DNA of 64,000 nt from Paguma larvata (GCA_030068075.1 CM057826.1:78031312-78095311); one strand, 5' to 3'; positions 47,365-59,899 are shown, numbered from the stretch's first letter. The notes: generated by a model not told the origin, from the letters alone. Numbers and translations: made by a program.

Positions 47365-48115
47365 TGAGGATGACAGAATGGCTAAAATCAACAACACAGG
47401 AAACAACAGGTGTTGGCGAGGATATGGAGAAAATGGAACCCTCTTACACTGTTGGTGGGAATGCAAACTGGTGTAGCTACCCTGGAAAATAGTATGGAAG
47501 TTCCTCAGAAAGTTAAAACTAAAACCATTCTGTAAAGGATTGCGCTAGTAGCTGCAACAATTGCGCTACTAGGTATTTACCTAAAGAATACAAAAACACT
47601 AATTCAAATGGATACACGCACCCTGATATTTATAGCAGCATTGTGTACAATAGCCAATTATGGAAACAGCCCAAGTGTCCATCGACTGATGAATGGATAA
47701 AGAAGATGTGATATATATATTTATATATAATGGAATATTTCTCACACAAAAAAAGAACGAAATCTTGCCATTCACAACAACATGGATGGAGCTAGAGAAA
47801 TAAATCAGGGAAAGACTCAAATGATTTCACTCATATGTGGAATTTAAGAAACAAAACAAATGAGCTAATGGAAAAAAAAGACAGAGAGGCAAACTGAGAA
47901 ACAGATTCTTAATTATAGAGAACGAACTGATGGTTACCAGATGGGAGGGGTGTAGGGGGATGGGTGAAATAGGTGATGGGGATTAAGTACTGCACTAGGA
48001 ATGAGCACCCAGTGATGTATGCAAGTGTCGAATCACTATATAGTACTCCTGAAACTAATATTACTGTATGTAAAGTAACTGGAATTCAAACAAAGTGTTC
48101 AAAAAAATTAAAAGA
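47365..48115 (+). mobile_element. L1, 3' segment with poly-A end
   Basis: Plus-strand carnivore L1 3' end: GTTGGCGAGGATATGGAGAA, CTGTTGGTGGGAATGCAAAC, CCAAGTGTCCATCGACTGAT, GGGGGATGGGTGAAATAGG, then the terminal CTGGAATTCAAACAAAG and A-rich tail. Opposite orientation to 46738-47364. Confidence 0.93.
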
Positions 48116-48370
48116 ATGTTTCTCAGAGAGGCTTCCCTGATTATCTAAAACCATATCTTTCCTATTACTATTTCCTGCTGCATTTCCCCTTGGTATTTAT
48201 CTGTATCATATACATTTTACTTTTCTTATTGGTTTCCCTATTAGAATCTAAGCTCCAATGAGGGCAGACATTTTTATCTTTTTTGTTCACAGCTCTGCCT
48301 CAATGCCTGGAACAGTGTCTGGCACATGGTAAGTATTCAATAAATAGTTGAAATGAATGAAATGAATGAA
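48116..48370 (+). repeat. L2 element, second part (3' end)
   Basis: CTCAGAGAGGCTTCCCTGAT, CTAAGCTCCAATGAGGGCAG, GTGTCTGGCACATGGTAAGT and a terminal (AATG)n are the L2 3' end, continuous in order with the part before the L1. Confidence 0.88.
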
Positions 48371-48752
48371 AGATTAAGTCCTTCAAGATGTATAGACAAC
48401 ATTTTACAGAGGAATTCAGAAGTACAGGTGACTTCTCCCTGGGTTTAGGTAATGAACGTGGCACAAAGTGTTGAAAGGAGCCGGCGTTTTACTTGAATTT
48501 CAAAAATGCATGACCGGACTAGTTCCCAAGGTGTGAGTGGGCACTTGCTATAGTTTGACTCTTGTCTTTGCTGCCATAACAGTCTTAAGAATGCTTCCAG
48601 GGACTCTTCCTGCCTAGAACCCTGCACTGGCACTTGGAGAGAGGAAAGACCTCTCTCTCCACCATCAAATACTTCTTGTTCTAGTCTCCTGCTGTCTGAC
48701 TTGCCACCAGTTGTGTGTTAGAAAGGATCTGATAAATCCAGTGTGGACTTTA

Positions 48753-48960
48753 CACCTGGCAGGGGACGATGCTTCAGTTCAGGCATTTCAAACACTCACT
48801 CTCCTAGGCCCCACCCCAACTAAATTCACACGTATAAATAGAGTTTCGAACCAACAAAAACAAGCAAAACACTACCTCTCCAGGTGTGTATAAAACTCAC
48901 CTGGAGAGTTTCTTAAGCCATATTCCTAGGCTCCACCCCAACTAATTTCAAGCTCATTTT
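48753..48960. repeat. MER5A-like relic with local duplication
   Basis: The unit CCTAGGCCCCACCCCAACTA occurs at 48803 and, slightly changed, at 48925 (26 bp aligned, two mismatches). CACCTGGAGAGTTTCTTAAG is typical of MER5 hAT relics. Confidence 0.5.
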
Positions 48961-49844
48961 GATCCACAGATCCAAGCACCACTCCCCCCCCACCCCGTGA
49001 AAACCTCAAAGAAAAGAATTTCTAATGTTGGCCTCCCTGAAGTCCTACAGAGAACACAATTTTGGTCAGAGGACCTCTTTGATGTTCCTAAAATTGTTAC
49101 TGTATTCCTATAAACAATCATCTGTCTGTCTGTTCATTCACGTGCCTACCCGTGTGCCCATGCATCCACCCACTCACCCACCCACCCACCCACCCATCTA
49201 TCTATCCATCCACCCACCCATCCATCCAGTCCACCACCCCTCCCTCCATCTGTCTTAGATCTTCTGTCTGTGTGAATTTTCCTACACTGTAGCAGTGCTG
49301 GAGGAGCTTTCTTCTCTGGAAACAGCTGCCTCAGGTTCTAATTACCATCTGCACCTCCCCCAAGACCAAATGACATCCTACTAGGAAGTCTCAGGTGCCA
49401 CCCATGAATTTGCTGTCATTCCTACCTTGCGGTTTTTATCCATCTACTCCTCCTCCTTCCACTTGCCAGCAAGGCTCCCTTTTTTCATTCTTTGTTTTCT
49501 TGTCACCCCTTCTGTCTCCCCCACCTCCACCCACAAACAGCTTCTCCCCAGACACCTCATTGTAGTGAAGCTGCTGTGGTGAATTCCCACCTCCCTTAAC
49601 TATGTTTCTTGCCTACAATTCCCACTGCTCTTTGTCTGGCTTTGACTGATATCAGACAAATAAGTCAACGAACCAAATTAAGAAGTGCAATACATTAAAA
49701 CTTAGGAAGTTTGATGAATGCAATGACCTAAAATGGCAAGGAAAATATACACTCAGGAGAAGTGGATTCCTCTTTGTATCAATCTAGCACACATATTCAC
49801 ACGTATAAACAGAGTTTCAAACAAACAAAGAAGCAAAACACAAC
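48824..49844. repeat. Dispersed pair of similar 50-bp segments
   Basis: ATTCACACGTATAAATAGAG at 48824 and ATTCACACGTATAAACAGAG at 49795 begin two stretches of about 50 bp that remain alike (AAGCAAAACAC near the end). Only the two ends of this interval are the repeat. Confidence 0.75.
49155..49253. repeat. (CCCA)n / (ATCC)n compound microsatellite
   Basis: Runs of CCCA then TCTA/ATCC units, about 100 bp, imperfect. Confidence 0.92.
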
Positions 49845-49929
49845 AACTAAAAATACTGACATAATCCCATGTGACTGATAATGCAGTACCAAGGTAGGTA
49901 AACTAATAATTGAAAGACGATGACAATTG

Positions 49930-50146
49930 AGGGCGCCTGGGTGACTCGGTTGAGCTTCTGACTCTTGATTTTGGCTCACGTCATGATCCCATGGTTTGTG
50001 AGATCAAGCCCTGCGTTGGGCCCTGTGCTGAGCATGGCCCCTGCTTAGATTCTCCCTCTCCTTCTGACCCTCCCCTGCCCTCTCTCTTGTGCTCTCTCCC
50101 TCTAAAATAAAGTAAAAATGTGAAAAATTCTAAAAAAAAAAAGAAG
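49930..50146 (+). mobile_element. CAN-SINE
   Basis: Starts GGGCGCCTGGGTGACTCGGT and ends in an A-run near 50146. Diverged in the tail. Confidence 0.92.
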
Positions 50147-51159
50147 AAAAGACTAGGAATGTGAGTGACGATTTATTGTGTTGCTACCAGATATAGGAGC
50201 CATACATTTTGGTGGAAGCAATAAAGGTTTGTGCCCACTGTTAAATGAAAGAATCTTTATGATACTGGAAGCAGCAATATTTATTCTTGCTGCTCTAATC
50301 CCATGGCTTATTTTCCTTATTTCTCAGCAAAAAGCTCTTTTGCTGTGGCAAATTTTCTTGTTCTGCCAGGGAGGCCCCGCGTGAGGCTTGTGGATGCAGC
50401 ATTCTGCTCTAGGAAACTCAACTTGACATCCCCGATGGTGCCAGCTCACCAAGAAGGGCTGTGGTGGGCAGCCACGCATCTGCGGCCCTAATGATCTCGA
50501 GGAGCTGATTCTTGTTGTAGAGTAAGACCCGTGTTCCCGGCCATCCAGCCTACCCTGAGCACCGCTGCTTCAAGGTGAACAGAAATATCTGTTTGAAAAG
50601 CATATTAATAGAGTCTAATCCCAAAATCGATGAATGTATTTTTGGTCCTAGACATCCACACATTTAGCCAAATGGCTCTAGGACAGAATTTAATATTGCA
50701 TGTGTTTGTCTCATCAATAGAAAAGGTAATGAAACCCATAAGAGAGAAGTTTTCCTGTGCTCTGGGACTACTTCTTTGGCCCGTCATTAAAATATAGAAG
50801 GTACTGTTCCACCCAAAACTCACCCCTGAGTGACCTCTGGGGCCCCCTCCTTCAGAATGGGTCATATAAACGCATCTCCTTATGGTTGCGATGGCTAACC
50901 TTGTAAGAGTTTGGCCATCTTCCCTTTGCTGTTCTTCAGGATGGTTTATCTTTGAAAAGCTTACAGTAAAAATAATTTTTTCTGGTGCCCTGTTTTCTTA
51001 GAAATTTGTGGTCAGTTTTTCATAGGTATAGAAATAACTAGATCAAAATACAATGTAAGGAGATAGGAAAAAGGTCAAACATTCACTAGCTTACTACATG
51101 CACACTACATGTGTGTGCATTTGTACATATAGGTCAGCTAATTCTCTTAACAACCAAAT

Positions 51160-51265
51160 GAATATCATATCCCATTCTACAGGTGCAAACTGAGGAACAT
51201 TTTGAAAGTCATAGAGCAGTGTTTTTGACTAAAGTCTATGCTCTTTCCACATTGCCAAGCTACTT
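51160..51265 (-). repeat. MIR fragment
   Basis: CCATTCTACAGGTGCAAACT, GAAAGTCATAGAGCAGTG are the complement of MIR. Confidence 0.6.
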
Positions 51266-51374
51266 ATCTTCAAAATCTCTCCATATCTTCATTCTTTCCT
51301 GCCTTCTTTTTGGCATTACTTCTGCCCCTTGCCAGACACCTTGTATTTTAGATACTCAAGTTTTCTGCTGAATC

Positions 51375-51960
51375 CATTCAATCATTCATTGACTCATTTA
51401 TTCTATCGGTCAGTCATAGAAACATTCAAACATTGACTGGATACCTCTAAGTACTTTTCTGGACACTAGGCATACAGCAACGAGCAAAACACACACACAA
51501 AAAAATTCTGCCCTCACTGACATTCTAAAAGGGAGTGTACAGTAAGTACAAGGCATTCACGATGAAGGGTGATGAGTTCAATTATTGAGACTTGCAAAGG
51601 TGAAGGCATGCTGGCAGTCCAGAGGAAGGACATGCAGCAGCCTGCAAGGAAGGAGGGACAGAAGACTTCTCAGAAGCACCACCTCAGGAGAGTCTTGTGG
51701 CCCTGTGGGAATTGCCTCTCTTGAGTGGATGAAGTATGTTTCTGCTCAGTGAATGCCCTCCCCATGGCCAGGAGGGCAGAGGGTCGGGAACTGGGAAGGT
51801 TGATAATCAGTGAGGAGGCTGTGTAGGTCAGTAGAAGCCAGATTCTGGGGGATCCCGTATCTTTGTGGGCATTTCAGGAGTTTGGAGTATACCCTGTAGA
51901 TGGAGAGCTGAGTGGTCACATAGTATTTACTGAGTCCTTGAGACCTGTGGATGTGTCTAA
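51375..51960 (-). repeat. L2-related old repeat
   Basis: CATTCAATCATTCATTGACT, CTAAGTACTTTTCTGGACAC, GGCATACAGCAACGAGCAAA and CTGCCCTCACTGACATTCT are the complement of L2; further text resembles the stretch at 25755-26290. Confidence 0.65.
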
Positions 51961-52319
51961 ATATTAGAACTCAGCCTGAAAAATTAGCCAGTTTTTCTGT
52001 TCAAGCAAAATAGACAAAAAATAAACCTTAAAATTTTATTTTGTAAGAATTGGGGTGTCTTTAATTATTTTTATGTTTTAAACATCCTATTTAATCTGTT
52101 CTTTAATATGTACATGTATACTTTTACATAAATGTGATAGGACATGGAAATGCAATAAAGGATTAATATTCTGGATATGTAAAAATATATCCTAAGGTAT
52201 ACAGCAAGGAACACTTGTAATCATCCCTTATGAAATAATCATTGAAAAAAATCATTGTATACATTTTGAGGTGTTTCTTTCTAGACATTTTTCTGTGAAT
52301 GCATACATAATTACATGTG

Positions 52320-52324
<5 letters not shown>

Positions 52325-52350
<26 letters not shown>
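52325..52350. repeat. (AT)n microsatellite
   Basis: About 13 AT units. Confidence 0.95.
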
Positions 52351-52357
<7 letters not shown>

Positions 52358-53139
52358 GGTGTATAATTGACATATATGTATAATTTTATATTCTATTTTT
52401 TTCATTCAATCTTAATTATATACATGTTTTGACATGTATGTTTTTACATATTTTTTGGAAGCAGGATTTTAAGGGTGTATAAGTATATTCTGTGGCTACC
52501 ATAATTTTATTCTAACTGCTTTTTTAGTTTCAACATTTAGATCGTGACCAACTTTTTTGGTAATGGAAGTAATACTTCAGTAATCCTATAAACAAAACCA
52601 TTTTATACATCTCTGATTGTTCTCTAGGAAAATAATGGAATATTTGTGAGGATCTTGATACACACTGCCAAACTGCCCTAAAAAGAGACTAGTATGTTTT
52701 TGTAAAGCAAATTAGAAATATGTCTCAAGAGATGTAAAGTTTTTATACCCAAATTCAGAGACTGCCCATCTCAAAATATATTCTAGGAAAATACCCCCCA
52801 AAACAGAAGAAGACTCACATACAAATACATTAGCCACAGTGTTAACAAAAAATTGGAAAAAGCTTAATTGTCCAACTCTGGGGAAATGCAAGAGTATTAC
52901 TTTTGTTGCATTTAATTATGACAACCATAAAAAAAGTTTATTAACAATTATTTACAATGTGTAAAACATACAGGTTACAATAGTTAGGTGGAAGATTGAG
53001 ATACAAGAAGTTATATAGGGTTTGATTTCCACTATGTTATGAAATATTCCAAAAGGAGTTTTATCAAAGCTTTTTGGGAGGTAGAATTAAAGATAATTTT
53101 TTTCTGGTTTACCATATTTTTGTTTTTAAATTTATTTAA

Positions 53140-53308
53140 AGTTTTTTTTTTTAGTTTATTTATTTATTTTGAGAGAGTGAGAATCCCAAGCCAGTTCTGC
53201 ACCGTCAGCACAGAGCCCCCTGCTGCACTCGATCTCACAAAGGGCGAGATTATGACCTGAGCCAAAATCAGGAGTCGAATGTTCAACCGACTGAGTCACC
53301 CAGGAGCA
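53140..53308 (-). mobile_element. CAN-SINE, shortened
   Basis: T-rich tail complement, GAGAGAGTGAGAATCCCAAG (tract shortened), body, and a mutated head complement GAGTCACCCAGGAGCAGC. Confidence 0.88.
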
Positions 53309-53314
53309 GCTTTA

Positions 53315-53620
53315 GATTTATTTATTTAAATTCAAGTTAGTTAACATAAAGTGTAGTATTGTTTTCAGGAGTGGAACTTATGATTCATCACTTACAGATA
53401 ACACCCAGTGCTCGTCCCAACAAGTGTCCTCCTTAATGCCCATCATCCATTAGCCCATCCCCCCACCCACCTCCCCCCCAGCAAATCCCAGTTTGTTCTC
53501 CTTATTTAAGAGTCCTTTATGGTTTTCCTCCCTCTGTCTTTATCTTGTTTCCTTCCCTTCCCCAGTGTTCATCTGTTTTGTTTCTTTACCGTATTTTTAT
53601 TAGCATGAATTGATTTTTTA
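53315..53620 (-). mobile_element. Carnivore L1 3'-end fragment
   Basis: AAATTCAAGTTAGTTAACAT, ATGATTCATCACTTACAGAT, CACCCAGTGCTCGTCCCAAC, TCCTCCTTAATGCCCATCAT: antisense L1 3' end, abutting the SINE. Confidence 0.92.
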
Positions 53621-53734
53621 TATTTTAAAAAGTAAGATAAGTCTTTTGTTGTACAAATGTGGGTTTTTTTCTTCCTAGATTTCCTTACCAATGTCAGTTT
53701 TTGGACACAATTTCAGCCATAATTTGATTTTCTA

Positions 53735-54110
53735 ATGGTGGGCACCAATCTTAATGCTTTCTTAAGAAAAAGTCATACTAGAAATCACTGGAGTTTCCTA
53801 GCTGCAGCCTGCTTTGAAGTGAGCAGGCTGAAAGTGGCTGCTCCTTCCAGAAAGCTTCCGCAGACTGCACCTGACAGAGATGGATGTGGGGTTTACGGTC
53901 AGGAATTCTCGCTGGCTTCCCGACTTGCCCAATTCTCTGCATCTCTCAGAAAGTAGCAGCAGCGCAAGTTCTTGTCTGATCTATTATTGACTTGTGGAGA
54001 AGCAGGCAGGGAAGCACTTTCGGAGCAGAATGTTCAGCTGCCGGCTGAGAAAGCACTTTTCACTCGACAGCTCAGACTCCATTTCCATCAGTCAATAATC
54101 TCTTCTAGAT
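53735..54110. other. Unassigned, moderately GC-rich unique segment
   Basis: A non-repeat segment with higher GC than its neighbours, containing CAGCTGCCGGCTGAG near 54040. A 73-codon plus-strand frame lies over its first half and resembles no known protein. It could be a regulatory element or first exon region, but nothing proves this. Confidence 0.3.
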
Positions 54111-54372
54111 TGGAGCTTGGTTTTATTTTTTAAGATGGACGAGAAAATTATTTGATGTGACATAAGACAAGAAATGTTTTGAAGGGAATTCACTAGGAGA
54201 CTTTTAAAATTTTTGCAAGAATCGAAGTCTCTGTGATTATTTTTTATATTTCAAATTCAATTTCCACATATGTACGTACATATATATAACTTTACGTAAA
54301 TACATGAACGATATGTATTTTACGTGGTTTTTTTTCTTTCCATTTTTGCTTCCTCCGTCTTCCAGTCCTCTC

Positions 54373-54394
54373 GCTAGGTAGTGAGCTACCTAGC
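54373..54394. other. Perfect 9-bp inverted repeat
   Basis: GCTAGGTAG and CTACCTAGC flank TGAG (54373-54394), a compact hairpin. Confidence 0.85.
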
Positions 54395-54873
54395 ATGTAG
54401 CCTCAATGCGACCTTTATAACTTCAGAATATATCAAGTAGGTTAAGACACCTCCTTTCCCACTCAGATTTTTGGATGAATGTTACGCCTCAAATATTAGC
54501 CAGGTTTGAAAACACTATGGCATGGCTTCTCATTGGTAGCTGGTCCATGCTAAAACTATACTGGGGCAAGTGTCATCTGGTTTTACGTTAAGAATTTAAG
54601 ATGTAAGTGTTTTTTTCTGACAAGTGAATAGATTCTTCTTTATATTACTCCAATTTTTAAAATGTTCAAATAAATGTTCTATGGCTTATAAAATAAAAAC
54701 TACTTCCTATGGCCATTTCTGGGAAGGGCACACGGGAAATTTCTGGAGCGATAGGAAAGTTCTATAATCTTGACTGTGGTGGTGATTACATAGGTGTGTA
54801 ACATTAGTCAAACTCTGTTGAACCATATGTTTAAAATGGGTCCATCTTATTATAGGTAAACTCTACGTAAATA

Positions 54874-55074
54874 TTTAATTTTTTTTAATGTTTATTTATT
54901 TTGAGAGAGAGAGAGAGCACGAGCAGAGAGAGACAGAGACACAGAATCCAAAGCAGGCTCCAGGCTCCGAGCTGTCAGCATAGAGCCTGACATGGGGCTC
55001 CAACTCACAAGCCACGAGATCATGACCCAAGCCAAAGTCAGACACCTAACCGACTGAGCCACCCAGGCGTCCCA
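54874..55074 (-). mobile_element. CAN-SINE with perfect 18-bp target-site duplication
   Basis: GTAAACTCTACGTAAATA occurs at 54856-54873 and 55075-55092. Head complement GAGCCACCCAGGCGTCCC. Confidence 0.97.
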
Positions 55075-56177
55075 GTAAACTCTACGTAAATAAAGTTTAT
55101 CGGTCAAAAGCATTCTATTCACTTAAACTGTGGTTTTACAACTTGCTTTGAAGACATTGTCATTTATCACTACAGTCCTCCTCCCTCCCCCATATGCGAT
55201 AACTTGTGGGTTTCAGATGATTGATTCTCTGTGACCATTTTTAGGACTGGGGTGTGACTGAGAAGCAGAAGTGGCTTTGCAGGTGATGGGGTGCCACTCA
55301 AGGAAATGTCATCAGAGCTGTTTGCATTGCAACCTCATTCTGCCACAGAAACTGTTCTGCTCTGTCTTCTGCCAACAGTCTCCCAGGTGGTGATGAAAGA
55401 TGTAGAACGGAGACAGAGTCCAACTCTCTTTTTCCGTACTGCTGCCTCTTCTCTTTCTCTCTCGTTACCGTATCAAACATAGTTCAGGCAGAGCAATAGG
55501 TACAAGTTAATAAGACAAACAGCATTATTTCTGAGCCAAGCATCTCTCCAACTACTTGTTAGAATATCTTTTAAGGCAGTTTTGGGCTAAACTTAATTAT
55601 GCTTTTTATTCTATCCTTTGTTTACTTTAATCATGGTGATGACTAAACTCAACTGTACAAAATGGCTAAAATACCGTTGATTAGAAAGAGTAAAATTTAG
55701 ATTATGAAATGGGCAAAGCAGATTATTTCATTACCACCCCTCCCAATATTTGGCCTTGTACTGGATACTGTTCTTGAAGTTGTCCGTTGTGAGGGAGACC
55801 CCGCCTTCTATCTGCAATTTGTTTTCTATGAAATGCTACAGAGCATTCATATTACTAAGACCTGCAAAGGGTCTATTCAGTGTGGCTTCAGCCACAGCTG
55901 AGGCGCAGAGTAGTGTTCACCGGGGAGGAGACTGTGTGGGACGGGAAAAGGCAGAAGGCAGTGGAAGTAGTGGAAGCTTGGCAGTGAGAGGGTATGATGG
56001 GGAGCCAGCTGGGCTGGCCGTTTAAGTCAGTGGGTCGGAGCGTCTGGGTGAACCTGTGACCTGTATGCAGAAGCACACTGTATACCAGAATGTCTCCAGT
56101 CAGCTCTGTCTCGACCTTTAAACCATGTTTCATACTTACTTTTTGTATTTGCAAATTCAGTTTAAAAATACAACTTA

Positions 56178-56394
56178 AAAAAATTAAAAAAGTTTTTTTA
56201 ACGTTTATTTATTTTTGACAGACAGTGCATGAGCAGGGGAAGGGCAGAGAGAGAGGAAGACACAGAATCTGAAGCAGGCTTCAGGCTCTGAGCCATCAGC
56301 ACAGAGCTGGACGCAGGGCTTGAACCCACAGACCGCGAGATCATGACCTGAGCTGAAGTCGGCAGCTTAACTGACTGAGCCACCCAGCCTCCCC
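56178..56394 (-). mobile_element. CAN-SINE
   Basis: AACGTTTATTTATTTTTGAC tail complement and GAGCCACCCAGCCTCCCC head complement. Confidence 0.95.
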
Positions 56395-56399
56395 TCAAA

Positions 56400-56610
56400 A
56401 AAAATTTTTTAAAAGGTTTTATTTATTTTTGAGAGAGAGAGAGAGAGACAGAGTGTGAGTGGGGGAGGGGCAGAGAGAGAGGCAGACGCAGAATCCGAAG
56501 CAGGTTCCAGGCTCAGAGCTGTCAGCACAGAACCTGACGTGGGGCTCCAACCCGTCAACAGTGAGATCGTGACCTGAGCCGAAGTCGGACTGAGCCACTC
56601 ATGTGCCTCA
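56400..56610 (-). mobile_element. CAN-SINE
   Basis: Second same-strand copy beginning at the end of the previous one. Head end degraded (GACTGAGCCACTCATGTGCC). Confidence 0.93.
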
Positions 56611-57125
56611 TTGTTTCAAGAAACAATGCAAATATGATCTAATATTAGCTTTTTGACAATGAATAAGTGAACTTATGCAAATAACACTGAGTAAAACTGG
56701 ACTAATTCAAATTTATTGTGTAGAGTCTGAGATGACTTATGAGGGTTGGATTAAAGTTTTTGATAACTTTTTTGGTAAACTCTTTTTAGAAAGCTCAAGA
56801 GTCTAAATGCTAAAGATGTAAATAAAGTTGAAGAGGGAAATTGAAGATACTTATGAAGAAAAACCTCACTACTTTGAAGAAAGTCAGAAAAATGGATTTA
56901 TGTAAGCATGTCTGGTATGTATGTATGTATATATGTATGTATTTGTTTATTTATTTTAAAATTTCTTCAAAAAGTCCTTGGAAATTCCACTGGATAATTC
57001 TTTGTTAGCCTATTTTGTTTAAGTAATAAATAAACAATACATAAATAAAACTGTATTGCATTAAGAAAAAACTCCATAATTAATAAGGTAGTTTAAACAA
57101 AAGATGTTCACATTATAACACTAAA

Positions 57126-57247
57126 TGCATGGGTGGCTCAGTTTGTTAAGCATCCAGCTCTTGGTTTCGGCTCTAGTCAGGATCTCATGGTTCGTGAGTT
57201 TGAGCCCTGCGTCAGGCTCTGTGCTGACAGCATGAAGCCTGCTTGGG

Positions 57248-57285
<38 letters not shown>

Positions 57286-57340
57286 CCTCCCCTACTTCCT
57301 CACTCTCTCTTTCAAAATAGAAATAAACTTAAAAAATGTG
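57126..57340 (+). mobile_element. CAN-SINE, head slightly truncated
   Basis: Begins GCATGGGTGGCTCAGTTTGT, has a 33-base pure (TC)n tract at 57250-57282, ends AAATAAACTTAAAAAATG. Confidence 0.92.
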
Positions 57341-58331
57341 TAACAAAGAAACTGAATAAATGATGAAAACTGCAGAAAGTCATTCAGATACCCAATAGGA
57401 GTCTCCAGGGGGCACATGGAAGTGAAGGACCTGGAGCCCGGTCCCACACTGGGTGGGAGGAAAAAGGGACAATATCGCCCCACGCTAGGCTTCAGTCCCT
57501 GCCGGGGCCCTTCCCCTATTAGCTGAGTGTGGTGAGTATGCCTCAAGGTGGAGCAAACCAGTTTTTAAAGGGAAATGCCACCATCATCCACTGAGCATCA
57601 TGCCACCAATGCTCGCCCGTGTCCTGGCTTTGGGCAGGAAGGAAAAGCCAGTGAGGCTTCCGGGATTTCTTGATCCAGAGAAAGGACAGAGTTTTTAATA
57701 CTAAGTTTCTCCATCACACTTAGATCTCAGGAGGCCAACAGACCTGAATTCTTATTCAGGGGACAGAGATAAAGGGATTAGAAATATGAGGTGCACGGGG
57801 TTGGCTAGAGAGGCCTGGCTATGGAGTAGGTTTCTTCTTTCCCCCACCTCTGCCATAGCAGGAAGCTGGCTGTTTACTTTCTCCTGACAGGAAGCAAAGC
57901 ACGTTCCTTAGTTCCTGATGGAAGAAGCCATCACTTTTTGAAAATAAATATGGAAGAGGCAGTCAAATTATGTTTAAAAAAATTCCACTGATTTCAATTC
58001 AAAATATGTGTACACAAGGGAAAGACATCAGGGGAAAGGTCTAAAGAGATAAAGTAGTGCCATGGCACACGCTAGGAGCAGCTACCTGTCCCTTTGCAGG
58101 AATTAGACAAGGAGGCGATTACACTCTTTCATTATAGAAAAGCCTTTCCAACACATGGGGTAAACACATGCTGATGGAGATTCATAACGAACAGAGCTGA
58201 AGGGGTAGAAGTGTCTACAGAAATGTCAGTAAAAATGTGGAGGAAATGTTAGAGCAGGAAATAAGAGAAGGGACAATTGATGTTTGACGCTGCCTTGGTG
58301 GCTTCAGATTCTTCATTGGGACATTTAATAG

Positions 58332-58332
58332 T

Positions 58333-58363
<31 letters not shown>
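58332..58363. repeat. (GT)n/(GC)n microsatellite
   Basis: GT units interrupted by CGCGCG. Confidence 0.95.
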
Positions 58364-59899
58364 TTAAGCTTTGGGAACCACCATTTACCTCCCTACTCCT
58401 TCCCTTCCTCAGCGGGTACTTTAGCATGGTGAACTGCTCACCTTTGCTTAACTATTTCCAAAAGTTATATCATTAGGTAATCTTGTTTTATTTTAAATTG
58501 AGAAACAGTTATTATCATCCTAAGCTAATCGTGAACCACAGAACACGCTTTTAGACATACTGCCTCAGAAAGTTTGTTTTTTAGAATAGTCCCCCTAAGA
58601 AGCTCAGGAAGGAATTTCCTGGAAACCCTCTTAGAGGTGAATGGTATCTTCCTTGGTGGGCTTCCATAGTGGGGTCCCCTCCCCAACCAAGGTACAGAGT
58701 CAGGGTCAGTACCAGCTGCTCAGGAGAGGAGTTCTTCCACTAAAACTGAGGTCAGGATTGGAATACCCGGCCTTTCGGAAAAGACGCTTTGTCTTATTTC
58801 ATTGGAGCTCCCCATGATTGAATCTTCTATTTGAACAGACATTTAAAATCCAAAAAAGACAGTTCTTTAGAAATGCTGCCAAAGACTTAAAAAGGCAAGT
58901 GTGAAAATATAAGTGGCCATTTGAAGATCAGAATATTTCAATTAAAAAATTTATCATTCAACACAGGTTTTGAAATTCTTTCTAAAATTTAGATGGAATT
59001 AAAAATGAAGATGACTATGTTGAGCAAGGACCCACTGGGAAAAGATTGCTATTTGTTTGGGAAAATGGTTGAACTGGTAAGATATAAATGTAGTTCCTAC
59101 CCAAACACTATACTTATAATCTCAAACCTGTTGAAAGGGCAAAACATAGGAAAATTACTTTATAAATATTTTATAACTAGAGAACATTTTAGCTGAGCAA
59201 CCTAAACATAGCCTTTTAGGTTAGAAGCAATATACTCTCATTTTCATATGATATAAATACATCATCCATCATTATTAGAGAACATTGTTTTTGCACCAAG
59301 TTAAAAAAAAAGGATGAAATTTTATTCCAATGGGAGCAAACAGGCATTGATTAAGAATGGTTAGAAAAAGGGTGTATTATATTAGCTTTCAAGAATTCTT
59401 CTGAAGATTTGTTTTGATTAACTGTCCTTCCTATGATAAATGAAACACGGAAAAGGTTTAGTTTCACTTGACTGAAGTCCTTCTAGGAAAGTAACTTCTA
59501 AGAGTTATGGGACACAGAGAGGTGAGTGGGTGTGTTAGTCTTGGATGAACCTTTGCGTGCTTTCTGGGGTTGCCACGTCTGCATGTGTACCATGTCTGGG
59601 AACATGGCGAATGATCATTTATACTTGGTGATTTCCACGTCTCCTGAAATATTCCTCCTCCCATCTTCGTATCTCTACAGGGCCTGGGCTTTCAATTCTC
59701 CAGCACTCAAGGGTCCCCTCTTTGGGGGACCTGCACCCTGGCCTGCGTATATAATGCACCTTTCCTGCATCTTACTGCCACTTAAAATCTTACTCTCTTT
59801 CCTATTCCTAGAGCAAAATGTTGGAAACAATGTAAATGTAAAAAGAAAATGCGAAAAATAGATTCTAATGAAATACAAATCGATCATTAAAATGGTTTT

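Noticed and set aside
49155..49253. CCCA/ATCC array considered as a CRISPR-like or minisatellite array
   Set aside because: Units are 4 bp with no spacers, so it is an ordinary microsatellite.
59526..59861. 111-codon plus-strand frame near 59.5 kb
   Set aside because: No family resemblance, no splice context, and the opposite strand is equally open for 110 codons.
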